Shown here: one piece after another, positions 12,749 to 22,477 of the stretch
How positions within the stretch are numbered: position 1 is the stretch's first letter
How the letters are laid out: each line of letters opens with the position of its first letter
Program-made: the position numbers and the translations under genes
Source of the DNA: Oceanicaulis alexandrii DSM 11625
GTDB lineage: Bacteria > Pseudomonadota > Alphaproteobacteria > Caulobacterales > Maricaulaceae
Assembly: GCF_000420265.1 (NCBI RefSeq)
Contig: NZ_ATUP01000001.1
Coordinates: forward strand, 2,046,001-2,110,000
Direction of reading: 5' to 3'
Length of the DNA stretch: 64,000 nucleotides
Notes under the pieces: model-generated
What the model saw: the letters and a program-made list of their open reading frames with translations, nothing else
What the model was told of the DNA's origin: nothing
Database searches by the model: none

Positions 12749-14407
12749 ATGGCGGATTCGCAGCCTCAAACCCCTGAAGCGCCCAAGCGCAACGCGTTCA
12801 CACGCTTCCTTGATGCTGTGGAATGGCTGGGCAATCTGTTGCCGCACCCGGTGACCCTGTTCGCCTTGCTGGCGGCGGGCATCGTCCTTCTCTCGGGCGT
12901 GTTCGGCTGGATGGGCGTGGCGGTCGAGGATCCACGTCCTGCAGGGTCTCGAGGCGTCGCCGAGGACGGCATGATCCGGGCGGTCAGCCTGATGAATGGC
13001 GATGGTGTCCGGCGTATTTTCACCAGCCTGACCGAGAACTTCACCAGCTTCGCTCCGCTTGGCGTGGTGCTGGTGGCGATGCTGGGCGTTGGCGTCGCGG
13101 AAAAGTCCGGCCTTCTGTCCGCCGCCGTGCGCGCCATGGTGCTGGGCGCGCCGCGCCATGTGGTGACAGTGGCGGTTGTGTTCGCCGGCATCGTTTCAAA
13201 CACCGCTTCCGAAGTGGGGTATGTGGTGCTGATCCCGCTGGCTGGCGCGATCTTCTACGCGCTGGGGCGTCACCCGCTGGCGGGCATGGCGGCGGCGTTC
13301 GCCGGGGTGTCAGGGGGCTATAGCGCGAACCTGCTTATCGGGACGGTCGATCCGCTCCTGGCGGGCATTACCGAAGAAGCCGCGCAACTGGTTGACCCGG
13401 CCTATACGGTGAATGCGACGGCGAACTGGTTTTTCATGATCGCGTCCACCTTCCTGATCACGATTGTAGGCTCGCTGGTGTCGATCTTCGTCGTCGAGCC
13501 CAAGCTCGGCGCTTATAATCCCGAGCGTGCCGATCCGACGATCCTGAACAAGTCCATGATGGAGCCTCTGGCCAAGCCGGAGAGAAAAGGGCTCGGCGCT
13601 GCGGGGCTCGCCTTCCTGGCCGTACTGGCGGTCATGGCCTACACGCTGCTGCCCGATGTACGCTTTCCCGCCTGGATGCCCTTGCTAGCCGGCGGATCAG
13701 TCCCGGAGACTCTGCCCGGTTGGGGGGTGTTGCGCGACCCCGACACCGGCAGCGTCATGCGGTCGCCGTTCTTTTCCGGCTTCGTCGTCTGGATCCTGAT
13801 CTTCTTCATCGCCGTGGGCTACGCCTATGGCCGTGTCGCAGGCACCATGAAGACCGATCGCGACATCATCGACGCCATGGCCGCGGCGTTGGCGTCCTTG
13901 GGGCTCTACATCGTCCTGGTGTTCTTTGCGGCCCAGTTCGTGGCCTTTTTCGGCTGGACCAATCTGGGCGCCATCACCGCGGTGACGGGCGCAAACTTCC
14001 TGCAAGAGACCGGCATGACCGGGCCGGCCCTGTTCTTCTTCTTCATTCTGATGTGTGCGGTGATCAATCTGTCTCTGGGCTCGGCTTCGGCCCAATGGGC
14101 GGTGACGGCGCCCATTTTCGTGCCCATGCTGATGCTGATCGGATATTCGCCGGAGGTGATCCAGGCGGCCTACCGGATCGGGGACAGCTCCACGAACATC
14201 ATCACGCCCATGATGAGCTATTTCGGCCTCATCCTGGCCTGGGCCACGCGCTATGACAAAAATCTGGGCGTTGGCACGTTGATCGCGATGATGCTGCCCT
14301 ATTCGATCTTCTTCTTGCTGACCTGGTCGGGTTTCTTCTTCACCTGGGCCTTCGTGCTGGACCTGCCGGTCGGCCCGGGTTCGCCAACGCTGTATCCGGC
14401 GCAGTAA
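12749..14407 (+). CDS. AbgT-family transporter
   Basis: This 552-residue polytopic membrane protein belongs to the AbgT family (p-aminobenzoyl-glutamate transporter and MtrF-like drug/folate-metabolite exporters). Family features include NTASEVGYVVLIPLAGAIFYALGRHPLAG, then NLLIGTVDPLLAGIT, and a C-terminal GDSSTNIITPMMSYFGLIL. I chose the ATG at 12749 because GGAG at 12739-12742 sits 6 bp before it; an ATG 12 bp upstream overlaps that ribosome site. The substrate is probably aminoacyl- or p-aminobenzoyl-glutamate-like, but family members also export sulfonamides. It ends in a terminator shared with the convergent M28 peptidase gene. Confidence 0.9.
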   Translation: MADSQPQTPEAPKRNAFTRFLDAVEWLGNLLPHPVTLFALLAAGIVLLSGVFGWMGVAVEDPRPAGSRGVAEDGMIRAVSLMNGDGVRRIFTSLTENFTSFAPLGVVLVAMLGVGVAEKSGLLSAAVRAMVLGAPRHVVTVAVVFAGIVSNTASEVGYVVLIPLAGAIFYALGRHPLAGMAAAFAGVSGGYSANLLIGTVDPLLAGITEEAAQLVDPAYTVNATANWFFMIASTFLITIVGSLVSIFVVEPKLGAYNPERADPTILNKSMMEPLAKPERKGLGAAGLAFLAVLAVMAYTLLPDVRFPAWMPLLAGGSVPETLPGWGVLRDPDTGSVMRSPFFSGFVVWILIFFIAVGYAYGRVAGTMKTDRDIIDAMAAALASLGLYIVLVFFAAQFVAFFGWTNLGAITAVTGANFLQETGMTGPALFFFFILMCAVINLSLGSASAQWAVTAPIFVPMLMLIGYSPEVIQAAYRIGDSSTNIITPMMSYFGLILAWATRYDKNLGVGTLIAMMLPYSIFFLLTWSGFFFTWAFVLDLPVGPGSPTLYPAQ

Positions 14408-14425
14408 GACACTGGCGGACACAAA

Positions 14426-14453
14426 AAAGCCGGGCGGAGGACCGCCCGGCTTT
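14426..14453. terminator. Bidirectional terminator between convergent genes
   Basis: AAAGCCGGGCGG (14426-14437) pairs perfectly with CCGCCCGGCTTT (14442-14453) around an AGGA loop. A-rich and T-rich flanks allow termination of both the AbgT gene (plus strand) and the M28 peptidase gene (minus strand). Confidence 0.9.
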
Positions 14454-14476
14454 CTGCTGTCGGCGTCTAGGGTTGC

Positions 14477-16198
14477 CTACTCATCCATCATCGCATCGCG
14501 GATGGCGCGGAACTCGTTGTCCTCATACCAGTTCGGCCAGTCCTCAGAGTCCGTGAGGCGGCGCGAGACGCGGTAGACCAGCTCGGTGGATTGCACGAAA
14601 CCGCCCATATCCCAGTTGGGATCAAACTCGTCAGCCGGCTTGTGATAGGCCTGCAGGCGGTACGCCGCTTCGATCTGTGCGCCATATTCGGCGCCGCCTT
14701 CTTCAGCGACAGAGCCGGAATCCGCATACAGCATCGGCACGCCGCGACGGGCGAGCGTGACATGGTCGGAACGGTAGAAATAGCCCGCTTCCGGGTTCGG
14801 ATCGGGGCTGAGATACATGCCGTCCGCTTCCGCTTCTGTGCGCAGCAGGTCTTCAAGTTCGGACGCGCCATAACCGATCACCACGATGTCTTCCGTACGG
14901 CCGATCGGCAGGATGCCGTCAAAGTTGAAACCGCCCACGGTCTGATCCAGCGGGACCAGCGGGTTCTGGGCGTAGTATTCCGATCCCAGAAGGCCCTGCT
15001 CCTCAGCGGTGACCGCGACAAAGATCACGGACCGCTCAGGCGGCGTGTCCGATTTGGCGTAGGCTTCCGCCAGTTCCAGCATGGCGGTGACGCCGGTGGC
15101 GTTGTCGATGGCGCCGTTATAGATCTGGTCGTCGCCGGAGAAGTTCAGGCGCACGCCGATATGGTCCCAATGGGCCATGAACAGCACGTATTCGTCCGGA
15201 CGTTCGGATCCCTCGACCTGCCCGGCCACATTATTGGAGGTCAGGGTGCGCAGGGAGTTCGTGAGCGAGGCGCTCATCGTCGCCCGGCCCATATCCACCG
15301 GCGTGAAATCCGGGCTGACAGCGGCGTCGCTGAGCTCCGCAAAATCGAGATCGAGCGCTGAGAACAGCTCGACGGCCTTGTCCTCGGTGATCCAGGCCTG
15401 AACGTCGGCGCGTTCCTGACCGGCGGAGGAGGCCAGGGTGAACTGCGGCCCGGTCCAGCTTGATTGCACGGTGCCCCAGGGATAGGCGGCCGGGGCGGTC
15501 TGGTGGACGATGATCGCGCCTTCGGCGCCCTGGCGGGCGGCTTCCTCGTATTTATACGTCCAGCGGCCATAATAGGTCATGGCCGAGCCGTTGAACCAGC
15601 CGGCGTCCGGATCGGCGAAGCCCGGATCGTTGATCAGGATGACCACCGTCTTGCCGGTGACGTCCACGCCTTCATAGTCGTTCCAGCCATATTCGGGCGC
15701 GACCACGCCATAGCCCACGAACACCAGCTCGGACGCGTCCAGACTGACCTGTTCTTCAGGGTTCTGGGACCAGAACACCACGTCCACATTGGTCTGAAGC
15801 CCCATGGCCTCGCCATCCACAGTGATGTCAAAGCTCGACGCGCTTTCATCCAGGGTGGATTCAATCAGCGGGACAGGCTGGAACCAGCCGTCCGTACCTG
15901 CGGGTTCAAGGCCGACGGCGTCCATTTCCTCGGCGATCCAGGTCGCCGCCTGCTCGCCATGTTCGGACGCCGGGCCGCGCCCTTCAAACCGGTCATCGGC
16001 GAGCGCGCTGATCCGATAAGCGAAATCCGCTTCGGTGATGGCCGCATCGCTCGCCTGATGTGCCGGGTAGGCGCTGCTGGCTTGCGTTTCAGCGGGCGCG
16101 GCTTCGCTTTGCTCATCTGTTGCCGGCGCGTTGGCGGGCTGGCTGCAGGCGGTCAGCGCCAGCGCGGCCAAGCTCGACGTTATTAAGTAACGTAACAT
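14477..16198 (-). CDS. M28-family zinc aminopeptidase lipoprotein
   Basis: This 573-residue exported peptidase starts with a lipoprotein signal (MLRYLITSSLAALALTAC, lipidated Cys18). It has a PA-domain-like insert around residues 160-340 and a C-terminal M28 catalytic domain. Candidate zinc ligands and catalytic residues are visible in order: MAHWDHIG, GAIDNATGVTAM, VTAEEQGLLGSE, FNFDGI and RSDHVTLARRGVPML. M28 enzymes remove N-terminal amino acids from peptides in the periplasm or outside the cell. The start at 16198 has GGGGAG upstream; a longer frame reaches 16324 but has no signal sequence. It is divergent from the BASS transporter across a region holding a strong palindrome. Confidence 0.9.
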   Translation of the reverse strand: MLRYLITSSLAALALTACSQPANAPATDEQSEAAPAETQASSAYPAHQASDAAITEADFAYRISALADDRFEGRGPASEHGEQAATWIAEEMDAVGLEPAGTDGWFQPVPLIESTLDESASSFDITVDGEAMGLQTNVDVVFWSQNPEEQVSLDASELVFVGYGVVAPEYGWNDYEGVDVTGKTVVILINDPGFADPDAGWFNGSAMTYYGRWTYKYEEAARQGAEGAIIVHQTAPAAYPWGTVQSSWTGPQFTLASSAGQERADVQAWITEDKAVELFSALDLDFAELSDAAVSPDFTPVDMGRATMSASLTNSLRTLTSNNVAGQVEGSERPDEYVLFMAHWDHIGVRLNFSGDDQIYNGAIDNATGVTAMLELAEAYAKSDTPPERSVIFVAVTAEEQGLLGSEYYAQNPLVPLDQTVGGFNFDGILPIGRTEDIVVIGYGASELEDLLRTEAEADGMYLSPDPNPEAGYFYRSDHVTLARRGVPMLYADSGSVAEEGGAEYGAQIEAAYRLQAYHKPADEFDPNWDMGGFVQSTELVYRVSRRLTDSEDWPNWYEDNEFRAIRDAMMDE

Positions 16199-16307
16199 GG
16201 TGACTCCCCACATGAAATTCTCTGCGTTGCATCGTGCATTGATCCCATACGCGTGCAAGCCCGGCATGACGAGGTCTCGACAGGACGCGTCAAAGGATGC
16301 GAGGATT

Positions 16308-16326
16308 AAGTGAACGCCGTTCACTT
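16308..16326. promoter_or_regulatory. Perfect palindromic operator, site 1 of 4
   Basis: AAGTGAACGCCGTTCACTT is a perfect 9+1+9 inverted repeat. It lies 66 bp upstream of the BASS transporter start and 109 bp upstream of the divergent M28 peptidase start. Closely matching sites occur at 27662, 32584 and 34163. The symmetry and length suit a TetR-family dimer. No TetR gene is present in the window. Confidence 0.65.
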
Positions 16327-16392
16327 GTCCGTTTCAGAGGCGAGGGCGGATCGGGACCGCAGACCCGGTCACAGGGGAGGAGACAGCGCGCT

Positions 16393-17328
16393 ATGGACAT
16401 AGCTGCGTTAGACGCCGTGCAGATTGAGCTGGCGCCCGGATCGCAAGTGATCTTGCCGATGCTGCTGGCCGTTTTGATGTTCGCGGTTGCGCTGAACGTG
16501 CATGTGGCGGACTTCGCCATGGTCAAACAGCGCCCCGTCAGGTTTCTGGGCGCCGCGGCGGCGCAAATTCTGGGGTTGCCGCTCGCGACGCTTGGACTTC
16601 TCTATGTATTGAACCCGCCCCCCTCCATCGCGCTTGGGATGATCGTGGTGGCGTGTTGCCCGGGCGGCAATGTCTCCAATTTCTTCACCCATCTGTCGCG
16701 GGGCGACACCGCGCTTTCAGTCTCGCTGACGGCGACCTCCAGCCTCGCCGCCGCGCTTCTGACGCCGATCTCGATCCTGTTTTGGACCTCGCTTTACGCG
16801 CCCGCTGACGCGCTGGTGGATGCGATCGAGGTGTCGCCTATTCCCTTCGTGCTGCAGATGACTGTGTTGCTGGCCGTGCCCCTGGCGGTTGGGATGGGCA
16901 TTGCGCACCGCTATCCGCGTCTGGCTCACTGGCTGCGCCCGGTCTTTCTGGCTGCAGGCCTGTTCGGGCTGGCGGTGATGGTTGTGGGCGGGGTCGCCTC
17001 CAACTGGGCTTTGTTCACCGCGACGGCGGGAACCGTGCTGGTGATCGCGATGATCCACAACGCCGTCGCGTTCGGCGTCGGGACGCTGTCGGCGCGCGCT
17101 CTGCAGTATGACGTGGCGGGACGTCGCTCGGTGACCTTCGAAGTGGGTATCCAGAACACCGGGCTCGGCCTTGTGATCCTGCTCGGCCAGTTTGAAGGCG
17201 TGGGCGGGGCGGCGGCCATCACCGCGCTCTGGGCGGTCTGGCATTTGTTCAGCGGCGGCATGCTCGCCGGGTTTTATCGCGGGCTCGATGCGGTCCGCGC
17301 ACAGAAGAGCGCCCGAACGGCGCCTTGA
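16393..17328 (+). CDS. Bile acid:sodium symporter (BASS) family transporter
   Basis: This 311-residue membrane protein has about nine to ten helices and the BASS family blocks ACCPGGNVSNFFTHLSRGDTALSVSLTATSS and RSVTFEVGIQNTGLGLVIL, which surround the sodium sites. BASS carriers import organic anions (bile acids, pyruvate, pantoate-type acids) with sodium; the substrate here is unknown. The start at 16393 follows GGGGAGGAGA by about 9 bp; the frame is open further upstream, but that extension crosses the palindrome. A D-aminoacylase-like gene follows 26 bp downstream, so the transporter may bring in its substrate. Confidence 0.88.
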   Translation: MDIAALDAVQIELAPGSQVILPMLLAVLMFAVALNVHVADFAMVKQRPVRFLGAAAAQILGLPLATLGLLYVLNPPPSIALGMIVVACCPGGNVSNFFTHLSRGDTALSVSLTATSSLAAALLTPISILFWTSLYAPADALVDAIEVSPIPFVLQMTVLLAVPLAVGMGIAHRYPRLAHWLRPVFLAAGLFGLAVMVVGGVASNWALFTATAGTVLVIAMIHNAVAFGVGTLSARALQYDVAGRRSVTFEVGIQNTGLGLVILLGQFEGVGGAAAITALWAVWHLFSGGMLAGFYRGLDAVRAQKSARTAP

Positions 17329-17354
17329 AACAATGATTTCTACGGGAGGCTTCC

Positions 17355-19139
17355 ATGGCGACTTATGATCTGAAAATCACCGGCGGCATGATCCATGAGG
17401 GCGAGGGCGGCTCACCTTATATTGGCGATGTCGGGATCAAGGCGGGCCGTATCGTTGCGGTGGGCGAGGCGCCGGGCGACGCCGACGAGGTGATCGACGC
17501 CCAGGGCTGCATCATCACGCCGGGCTTTATCGACGTGCACACCCATTATGATGGCCAGGCCACCTGGGACGACCGCATGGAGCCGTCGATCAAGCATGGC
17601 GTGACCACCGCCGTCATGGGCAATTGCGGCGTCGGTTTCGCGCCCGTGCGCGAAAGCGACCATGAGCGCCTGATCAAGCTGATGGAGGGGGTGGAGGACA
17701 TTCCCGGCACTGCGCTCGCCGAAGGGCTGAGCTGGGATTGGGAGAGCTTCCCCGATTATCTCGACGCGCTGGAGAAGACCCCGCGCACCCTCGATGTGGC
17801 GGCCATGGTCGGCCATGATCCGCTCAGGGTTTATGTGATGGATCAGCGCGCCAGCTTTGACCAGCAGGCCAATGACGAGGAAATCGCGAAAATGCGCGAC
17901 CTCGTCTCTGAAGCGCTGGACGCCGGCGCCATCGGCTTCGCCACCGGACGGTCAGATCTGCACCGCACCGCAGATGGCGACTGGACCCCGGCCAGCGAGG
18001 CCACCACCAAGGAACTCACCGGCATCGCCAGCGCCTTCAAGGGCCGCGACCATGGCGTCATCCAGGCCGTCTCCGACTTTGACCTTGAGCGCGACCAGTC
18101 GCGGTTCGAGGAGGAGTGGAAAGTGGTCGAGGAGTATGTCCGCGCCGCCGGCGGTCGCCCCTTCTCCATGTCCCTGATGCAGCGCGACTTCGCGCCGGAT
18201 CAATGGCGTAAAATCCTCAAAGGGCTCGAGGCGCTGGATGAAGAAGGCTACACCGTGCGCGCCCAGGTCGCCCCGCGCGCCATCGGCGTCTTCCTCGGGC
18301 TGCAATGCACCTTCCATCCCTTCATGGGCTTCCCGGCCTATAAGGAGATCGCCGATCTGCCGCTCGATGAGCGCGTGGCGGTGATGAAGACCGACGCCTT
18401 CCGCAAGAAGATCCTCAGCCAGAAATCAGACAAGCTCGCCGGTCCCGGCAGCTCGATCCCGCCCATCGCCGATCTTCTGATCGAAAACATGGAGATGGTG
18501 GCGGGCAAGCTCTTCACCCTGTCGGAAAACCCCGATTACGAGCAGCCGCCTGAGAACGCCATCGGCGCCAAGGCCGAAGCGCGCGGCGTGTCGGTGTGGG
18601 AGGAGCTGTTCGACACGGTGATCGCCCGCGACGGCCGCGAGCTGATCTATCTGCCGATCTATAACTATACCGAGCTGAGCTATGACAATGTGCTGACCAT
18701 GATGCAGCACCCGCTCGCCATTCCGGGCCTGTCTGATGGCGGCGCTCATGTGGGCACGGTCTGTGACGCCAGCTTCCCCAGCTATCTGTTGAGCTACTGG
18801 ACCCGCGACCGGACCCGTGGGCCGCGTATTGCGCCCGAACGCGCGGTGCAGATGCTGACCGGCGACATCGCCGATTATCTGGGCCTGTCAGACCGCGGCC
18901 GGATCAAGCCGGGGATGAAGGCCGACCTCAACGTCATCGACTACCAAAAGCTACGCCTGCACCCGCCGCGCCTGGTCAAAGACCTGCCCGCGGGCGGCCA
19001 GCGCCTTCTGCAGGACGCTGAAGGCTATCGCGCGACAATTGTCTCCGGTGAAGTCGTTGTGCGGGATGATCAGGTGACGGAGGCTCGGCCCGGGCGTCTG
19101 GTCCGCGCCGGGCGACAGGAAGCGCTGGCGGCGGAGTAG
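17355..19139 (+). CDS. N-acyl-D-amino-acid deacylase-like amidohydrolase
   Basis: This 594-residue amidohydrolase-superfamily protein has the D-aminoacylase/dihydroorotase-like pattern: an N-terminal beta-sandwich strand set, the metal motif [12 protein letters not shown] near residue 60, [10 protein letters not shown], and the late [15 protein letters not shown] block. Family members hydrolyse N-acyl-D-amino acids with one or two zinc ions in the cytoplasm. It has a good ribosome site (GGGAGG) and follows the BASS transporter by 26 bp, so import and hydrolysis of an acylated substrate are probably coupled. The true substrate cannot be read from sequence. Confidence 0.82.
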   Translation: MATYDLKITGGMIHEGEGGSPYIGDVGIKAGRIVAVGEAPGDADEVIDAQGCIITPGFIDVHTHYDGQATWDDRMEPSIKHGVTTAVMGNCGVGFAPVRESDHERLIKLMEGVEDIPGTALAEGLSWDWESFPDYLDALEKTPRTLDVAAMVGHDPLRVYVMDQRASFDQQANDEEIAKMRDLVSEALDAGAIGFATGRSDLHRTADGDWTPASEATTKELTGIASAFKGRDHGVIQAVSDFDLERDQSRFEEEWKVVEEYVRAAGGRPFSMSLMQRDFAPDQWRKILKGLEALDEEGYTVRAQVAPRAIGVFLGLQCTFHPFMGFPAYKEIADLPLDERVAVMKTDAFRKKILSQKSDKLAGPGSSIPPIADLLIENMEMVAGKLFTLSENPDYEQPPENAIGAKAEARGVSVWEELFDTVIARDGRELIYLPIYNYTELSYDNVLTMMQHPLAIPGLSDGGAHVGTVCDASFPSYLLSYWTRDRTRGPRIAPERAVQMLTGDIADYLGLSDRGRIKPGMKADLNVIDYQKLRLHPPRLVKDLPAGGQRLLQDAEGYRATIVSGEVVVRDDQVTEARPGRLVRAGRQEALAAE

Positions 19140-19149
19140 AGAAGTGAAT

Positions 19150-19260
19150 CCCCGGCCAAGCGCAGCGCAGAGCCGGGGCCTCCATCAGGATGTGGCGCTT
19201 TTTGTGGAGCGAGGTCCCGGGGCTTCGCTGACGCTCCCCCAGGAGTTCACTCGCTCTGTC
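19150..19260. repeat. Intergenic palindromic repeat region
   Basis: CCCCGGC (19150-19156) pairs with GCCGGGG (19172-19178), and a second imperfect hairpin-forming stretch follows (GAGCG...CGCTC around 19218-19246). The sequence lies between the convergent amidohydrolase and SDR genes and looks like a dispersed REP-type element, perhaps aiding termination in both directions. Confidence 0.4.
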
Positions 19261-19267
19261 TCAGCCC

Positions 19268-20026
19268 CTAACGCACATAGCTTGCGCCATTGACGTCAAA
19301 GGTCGCGCCGGTGGCGCTTTTGCACGCGCCGGACAGCAGGAAGGCGCAGAGGCGGCCCAGCTCATCCGGGCTCGCCATATCGCCATAGGGGACTTCTGAG
19401 AGGGCGGCCTTGCGGTCGTCTGGGGCTTGCGGCGCCATTTCCGTGTCGATCCAGCCTGGCGAGATGGCGTAAGCGAGCAGCCCCCGGCCAGAATAGGCGC
19501 GCGCCAGCGTCTTGATCATCGCGATCAGCCCGGCTTTTGACGCGGCGTAGGCGGGATGGTCCGCATCGTCGCCACGATGCGCGGCGCGAGAGCTGATCGC
19601 CACCAGCGATCCGCCCTGCGCGCTGTCCACCCAATCCTGCGCCGCGCACCGGGCGAGATCGGCGCAACTTTGCAGATTGATCTGAAGCGTGCGCGCCCAG
19701 TTCTGCCGCCAGATGTCGGCGGGGTCGTGGACGTTGGACGCTTCAAAAACGCCGTGATTGAGCACCAGGCCGTGGATCGGGCCGCCAGCGAGGGATTTCG
19801 CCTCGTTCCAGGCGGGTTCGGCGGCGTCCGGGGCTGAGAAATCGGCCTGCACCAGACCGATGGCCTGATCGCCCAGCTCGCTGGCCATGGCCTTGGCGGC
19901 TTCGGTGTTGCGGGCATAGCCCAGGATCACCTTGCCGCCGGCTTCGGCGATCTGGCGGGCGATGCCGGCGCCGGCGCCGCGGGAGGCGCCGGTGACGAAA
20001 AGGGTCTGGTTCTCAAGGCTGATCAT
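19268..20026 (-). CDS. SDR-family NAD(P)-dependent oxidoreductase
   Basis: This 252-residue classical short-chain dehydrogenase/reductase carries the cofactor motif TGASRGAGAGIA near residue 12, NHG near residue 90, catalytic Ser in ISSRAAH, and YAASK holding the catalytic Tyr and Lys. The C-terminal GATFDVNGASYVR is typical of the FabG-like branch. It starts 8 bp after the penicillin-acylase gene and forms an operon with it. The substrate is unknown; a hydroxy- or keto-acid released or used with the acylase is possible. Confidence 0.87.
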   Translation of the reverse strand: MISLENQTLFVTGASRGAGAGIARQIAEAGGKVILGYARNTEAAKAMASELGDQAIGLVQADFSAPDAAEPAWNEAKSLAGGPIHGLVLNHGVFEASNVHDPADIWRQNWARTLQINLQSCADLARCAAQDWVDSAQGGSLVAISSRAAHRGDDADHPAYAASKAGLIAMIKTLARAYSGRGLLAYAISPGWIDTEMAPQAPDDRKAALSEVPYGDMASPDELGRLCAFLLSGACKSATGATFDVNGASYVR

Positions 20027-20034
20027 GGCGGGTC

Positions 20035-22350
20035 CTATTGCGGCGTCAGGGTCAGCACATGGCTGCCTTCGGGCGCGGTTTCAACGGCCCAGTCATCCCG
20101 GATCTCGAAATACTCGCCCGCCGCCCAACGCGGGGCGAGGTCGCCATGATGGTCCGAGAGCGGGTGGCCCGACTGGCCCGGCGCGAACATGTACAGCGAG
20201 TTGTTGAGGTCTGACAAATCATAGATCGCCCGCAGCGAGGCGGCGTGGAAGACATCATAACTGCCTGAGTCATAGCTGAAATGCGCCACATTGATCGTCG
20301 CGCCGTCGCCGGGGACGGGCACGCGGTTGGCGAACATGGACCCGATCAGCGGCAGGGAATCAAACGGGTGGTCGAAATCGGCCACATGCATGTCGCCCCA
20401 GCGCCAGCTGTTCATGTCAGGCCCGAAGGCGTCCGCGGTTTCCGCCATGGCGGCGTCGAGCGCCAGCCCGGCGGTGATGGAGCAGCTCTCCACCGCATCC
20501 GTCCGCACGTCATCGCACCAGGCCGAGGCTTCACCGGCCAGAACCTCTTCCAGGAAGGCGCGGCGCGGCTGGTTGAAGGCGGAGGCGAGCGTATCAAGCT
20601 CATCGTTCCAGATTGCGCCGGACAAGACGCGCAGCCAGGCCGAATAGATCAGCGCTTCTGGCGCATCCATGTCCAGCGCGCCGTCCCAGGCTTCCAGCCG
20701 CGCCAGGGCTTCCGCTCCCAGCTGGCTTTCAGGCTCGGACCCCAGCAGCACGGGCAACAGACGCAGGGCCTGCTCGCTGGTCACATCCATTTGCAGGGCG
20801 GCGAAGCTTTCCAGCGTATGACGGTCGCGCGCGATGAGCTCACGCTCGATCCGCGGCGCACGATAGGTCGCGTACGAGCCCGGCAGCGGATACGGATAGT
20901 CTGGCCCCGCCACCAGATTATTGCCCGATGCGATGAACCCGCCTTCGGGGTTTCGCACGCGCGGCAGCTCTTCAAACGGGATAAAGCCCGTCCACTCGCC
21001 GCTCTCATCGCGGATCGGCAATAGACCCGCCGTCGTGTACCCGATCGTGCCGTCCACGCTGGCGAAATGCATGTTTTGCATGGGGGCGGTCCAGCCGCGG
21101 CCCGCTTCGACAAATTCGTCAAAGGTCTGCGCCTGCATGATCGCCAGGGTGGCGTCCGCCACGCGGTTGCCCGGCGCGGTCACAGTGGAGCGTCGCACCA
21201 CGATGGCGTCCTCGTCAAAGCCGCGCAGATCAAACCATTCCGGGTCCAGCACGGGGCCGTCGCGGGTTTCCTCGACGGTCAGCTCATAAGGGTCGGAGCG
21301 GCCCTTGATCTGGATGGTTTCGGTGCGGCTTGTGATCTCTTCGGCTGAGCGATCGCGTTCGAGAATGTCGATCACGTCAAAGCCGGTATTGGTGAAGCCC
21401 CAGGCGGCGTGGGCGTTGCGCCCCAGAATGACGAAGGGCGCGCCCGGCACGGTGCCGCCGATGACCGGTCCGTAAGACAGGTTCAGCCGCACATAGTACC
21501 AGATCGCCGGGGTGCTCAGGCCCAGATGGGGGTCGTTCGCCAGCAATGGGCGTCCGGTTTCAGAGCGCTCGCCAGAGACCACCCAGGCGTTCGAGCCTGG
21601 CTGGTTGTCGGGTTGCGCGCTCGGCTGGGCGGGCTCGCTCAGGGGCAGCGTCTGCACCTCGCCGAAGCGGGCGCGCATATCCTCGGCCTTGAGCATGGTC
21701 GGCGCCCAGTCGGGGAAGTTCAGGGTGAACTGCGCGAGCTGCTCGGCGGACAGAATATCGTCGAGCAAGGCGCGATCCATGTCAGCGCCCGCCCCAGCGG
21801 CCAGATCATGGGCCAGCAGCACGACAATCGCCGCGCTGTCTTCCAGGCTCCACGCTTCAGGCGCGGTGCGAAGCACAGCGTATTCAGGCGCGACCGAGCC
21901 CTCGGCCAGGCGCGCGTTCACGCCGGAGATATAGGCCTGCATCATTGCGCGGGTGTCTGCGGATGCGTTGGCGACGATCTCTTCGGTCAGGCGACGGAAG
22001 CCATAGGTGCGGGTCTGGGCGTCGGCGCGCAGATACTCCTCGCCAAACAAGGCGGAGAGTTCGCCGCGCATATAGCGCCGGGCCATGTCCATCTGGAAAA
22101 AGCGTTCACTGGCGTGCACATAGCCCAACGCCGCCATCACATCGGCGTCGCTGTCGCCAAAAATGTGGGCGATGCCGTTGGCGTCGCGCACAACGTGTGC
22201 GGGGGAATCCAGCACGGAAAGCGTGACCTCGCCGGACTGGCGGGGCTTGGAGGCGTGAAACCGCTCCACCATCCAGGCGCTGACGCCCAGAACGGTGATC
22301 AGAACCAGCGCTATCGCTGCGAATACTATGCGGATGATCCAGGTTTTCAT
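20035..22350 (-). CDS. Penicillin acylase family (S45) N-terminal nucleophile hydrolase
   Basis: This 771-residue precursor is of the penicillin G acylase/acyl-homoserine-lactone acylase type. An N-terminal hydrophobic segment (residues 5-27) may be a signal anchor. The alpha-chain motif FGDSDADVMAALGYVHASERFFQMD is present. Autocatalytic cleavage should expose Ser253 in GSNAWVVSG as the beta-chain nucleophile, followed by ANDPHLGL. Such enzymes hydrolyse amide bonds of acylated compounds in the periplasm; AHL quorum-sensing signals are one possible substrate. GGGGAGG precedes the start. The SDR gene follows in the same operon. Confidence 0.9.
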   Translation of the reverse strand: MKTWIIRIVFAAIALVLITVLGVSAWMVERFHASKPRQSGEVTLSVLDSPAHVVRDANGIAHIFGDSDADVMAALGYVHASERFFQMDMARRYMRGELSALFGEEYLRADAQTRTYGFRRLTEEIVANASADTRAMMQAYISGVNARLAEGSVAPEYAVLRTAPEAWSLEDSAAIVVLLAHDLAAGAGADMDRALLDDILSAEQLAQFTLNFPDWAPTMLKAEDMRARFGEVQTLPLSEPAQPSAQPDNQPGSNAWVVSGERSETGRPLLANDPHLGLSTPAIWYYVRLNLSYGPVIGGTVPGAPFVILGRNAHAAWGFTNTGFDVIDILERDRSAEEITSRTETIQIKGRSDPYELTVEETRDGPVLDPEWFDLRGFDEDAIVVRRSTVTAPGNRVADATLAIMQAQTFDEFVEAGRGWTAPMQNMHFASVDGTIGYTTAGLLPIRDESGEWTGFIPFEELPRVRNPEGGFIASGNNLVAGPDYPYPLPGSYATYRAPRIERELIARDRHTLESFAALQMDVTSEQALRLLPVLLGSEPESQLGAEALARLEAWDGALDMDAPEALIYSAWLRVLSGAIWNDELDTLASAFNQPRRAFLEEVLAGEASAWCDDVRTDAVESCSITAGLALDAAMAETADAFGPDMNSWRWGDMHVADFDHPFDSLPLIGSMFANRVPVPGDGATINVAHFSYDSGSYDVFHAASLRAIYDLSDLNNSLYMFAPGQSGHPLSDHHGDLAPRWAAGEYFEIRDDWAVETAPEGSHVLTLTPQ

Positions 22351-22477
22351 GTTGGGCCTCCCCAAGGGCCAAGTCGTCACTCTAAATGCGCCATAGATCT
22401 GGCGCCCCGTTCTTCAGGCGGAACATTCTTCATTAAGTTGTGTCAGTTATCGTCACAAAAAAATTCAAGGGTGTCCC

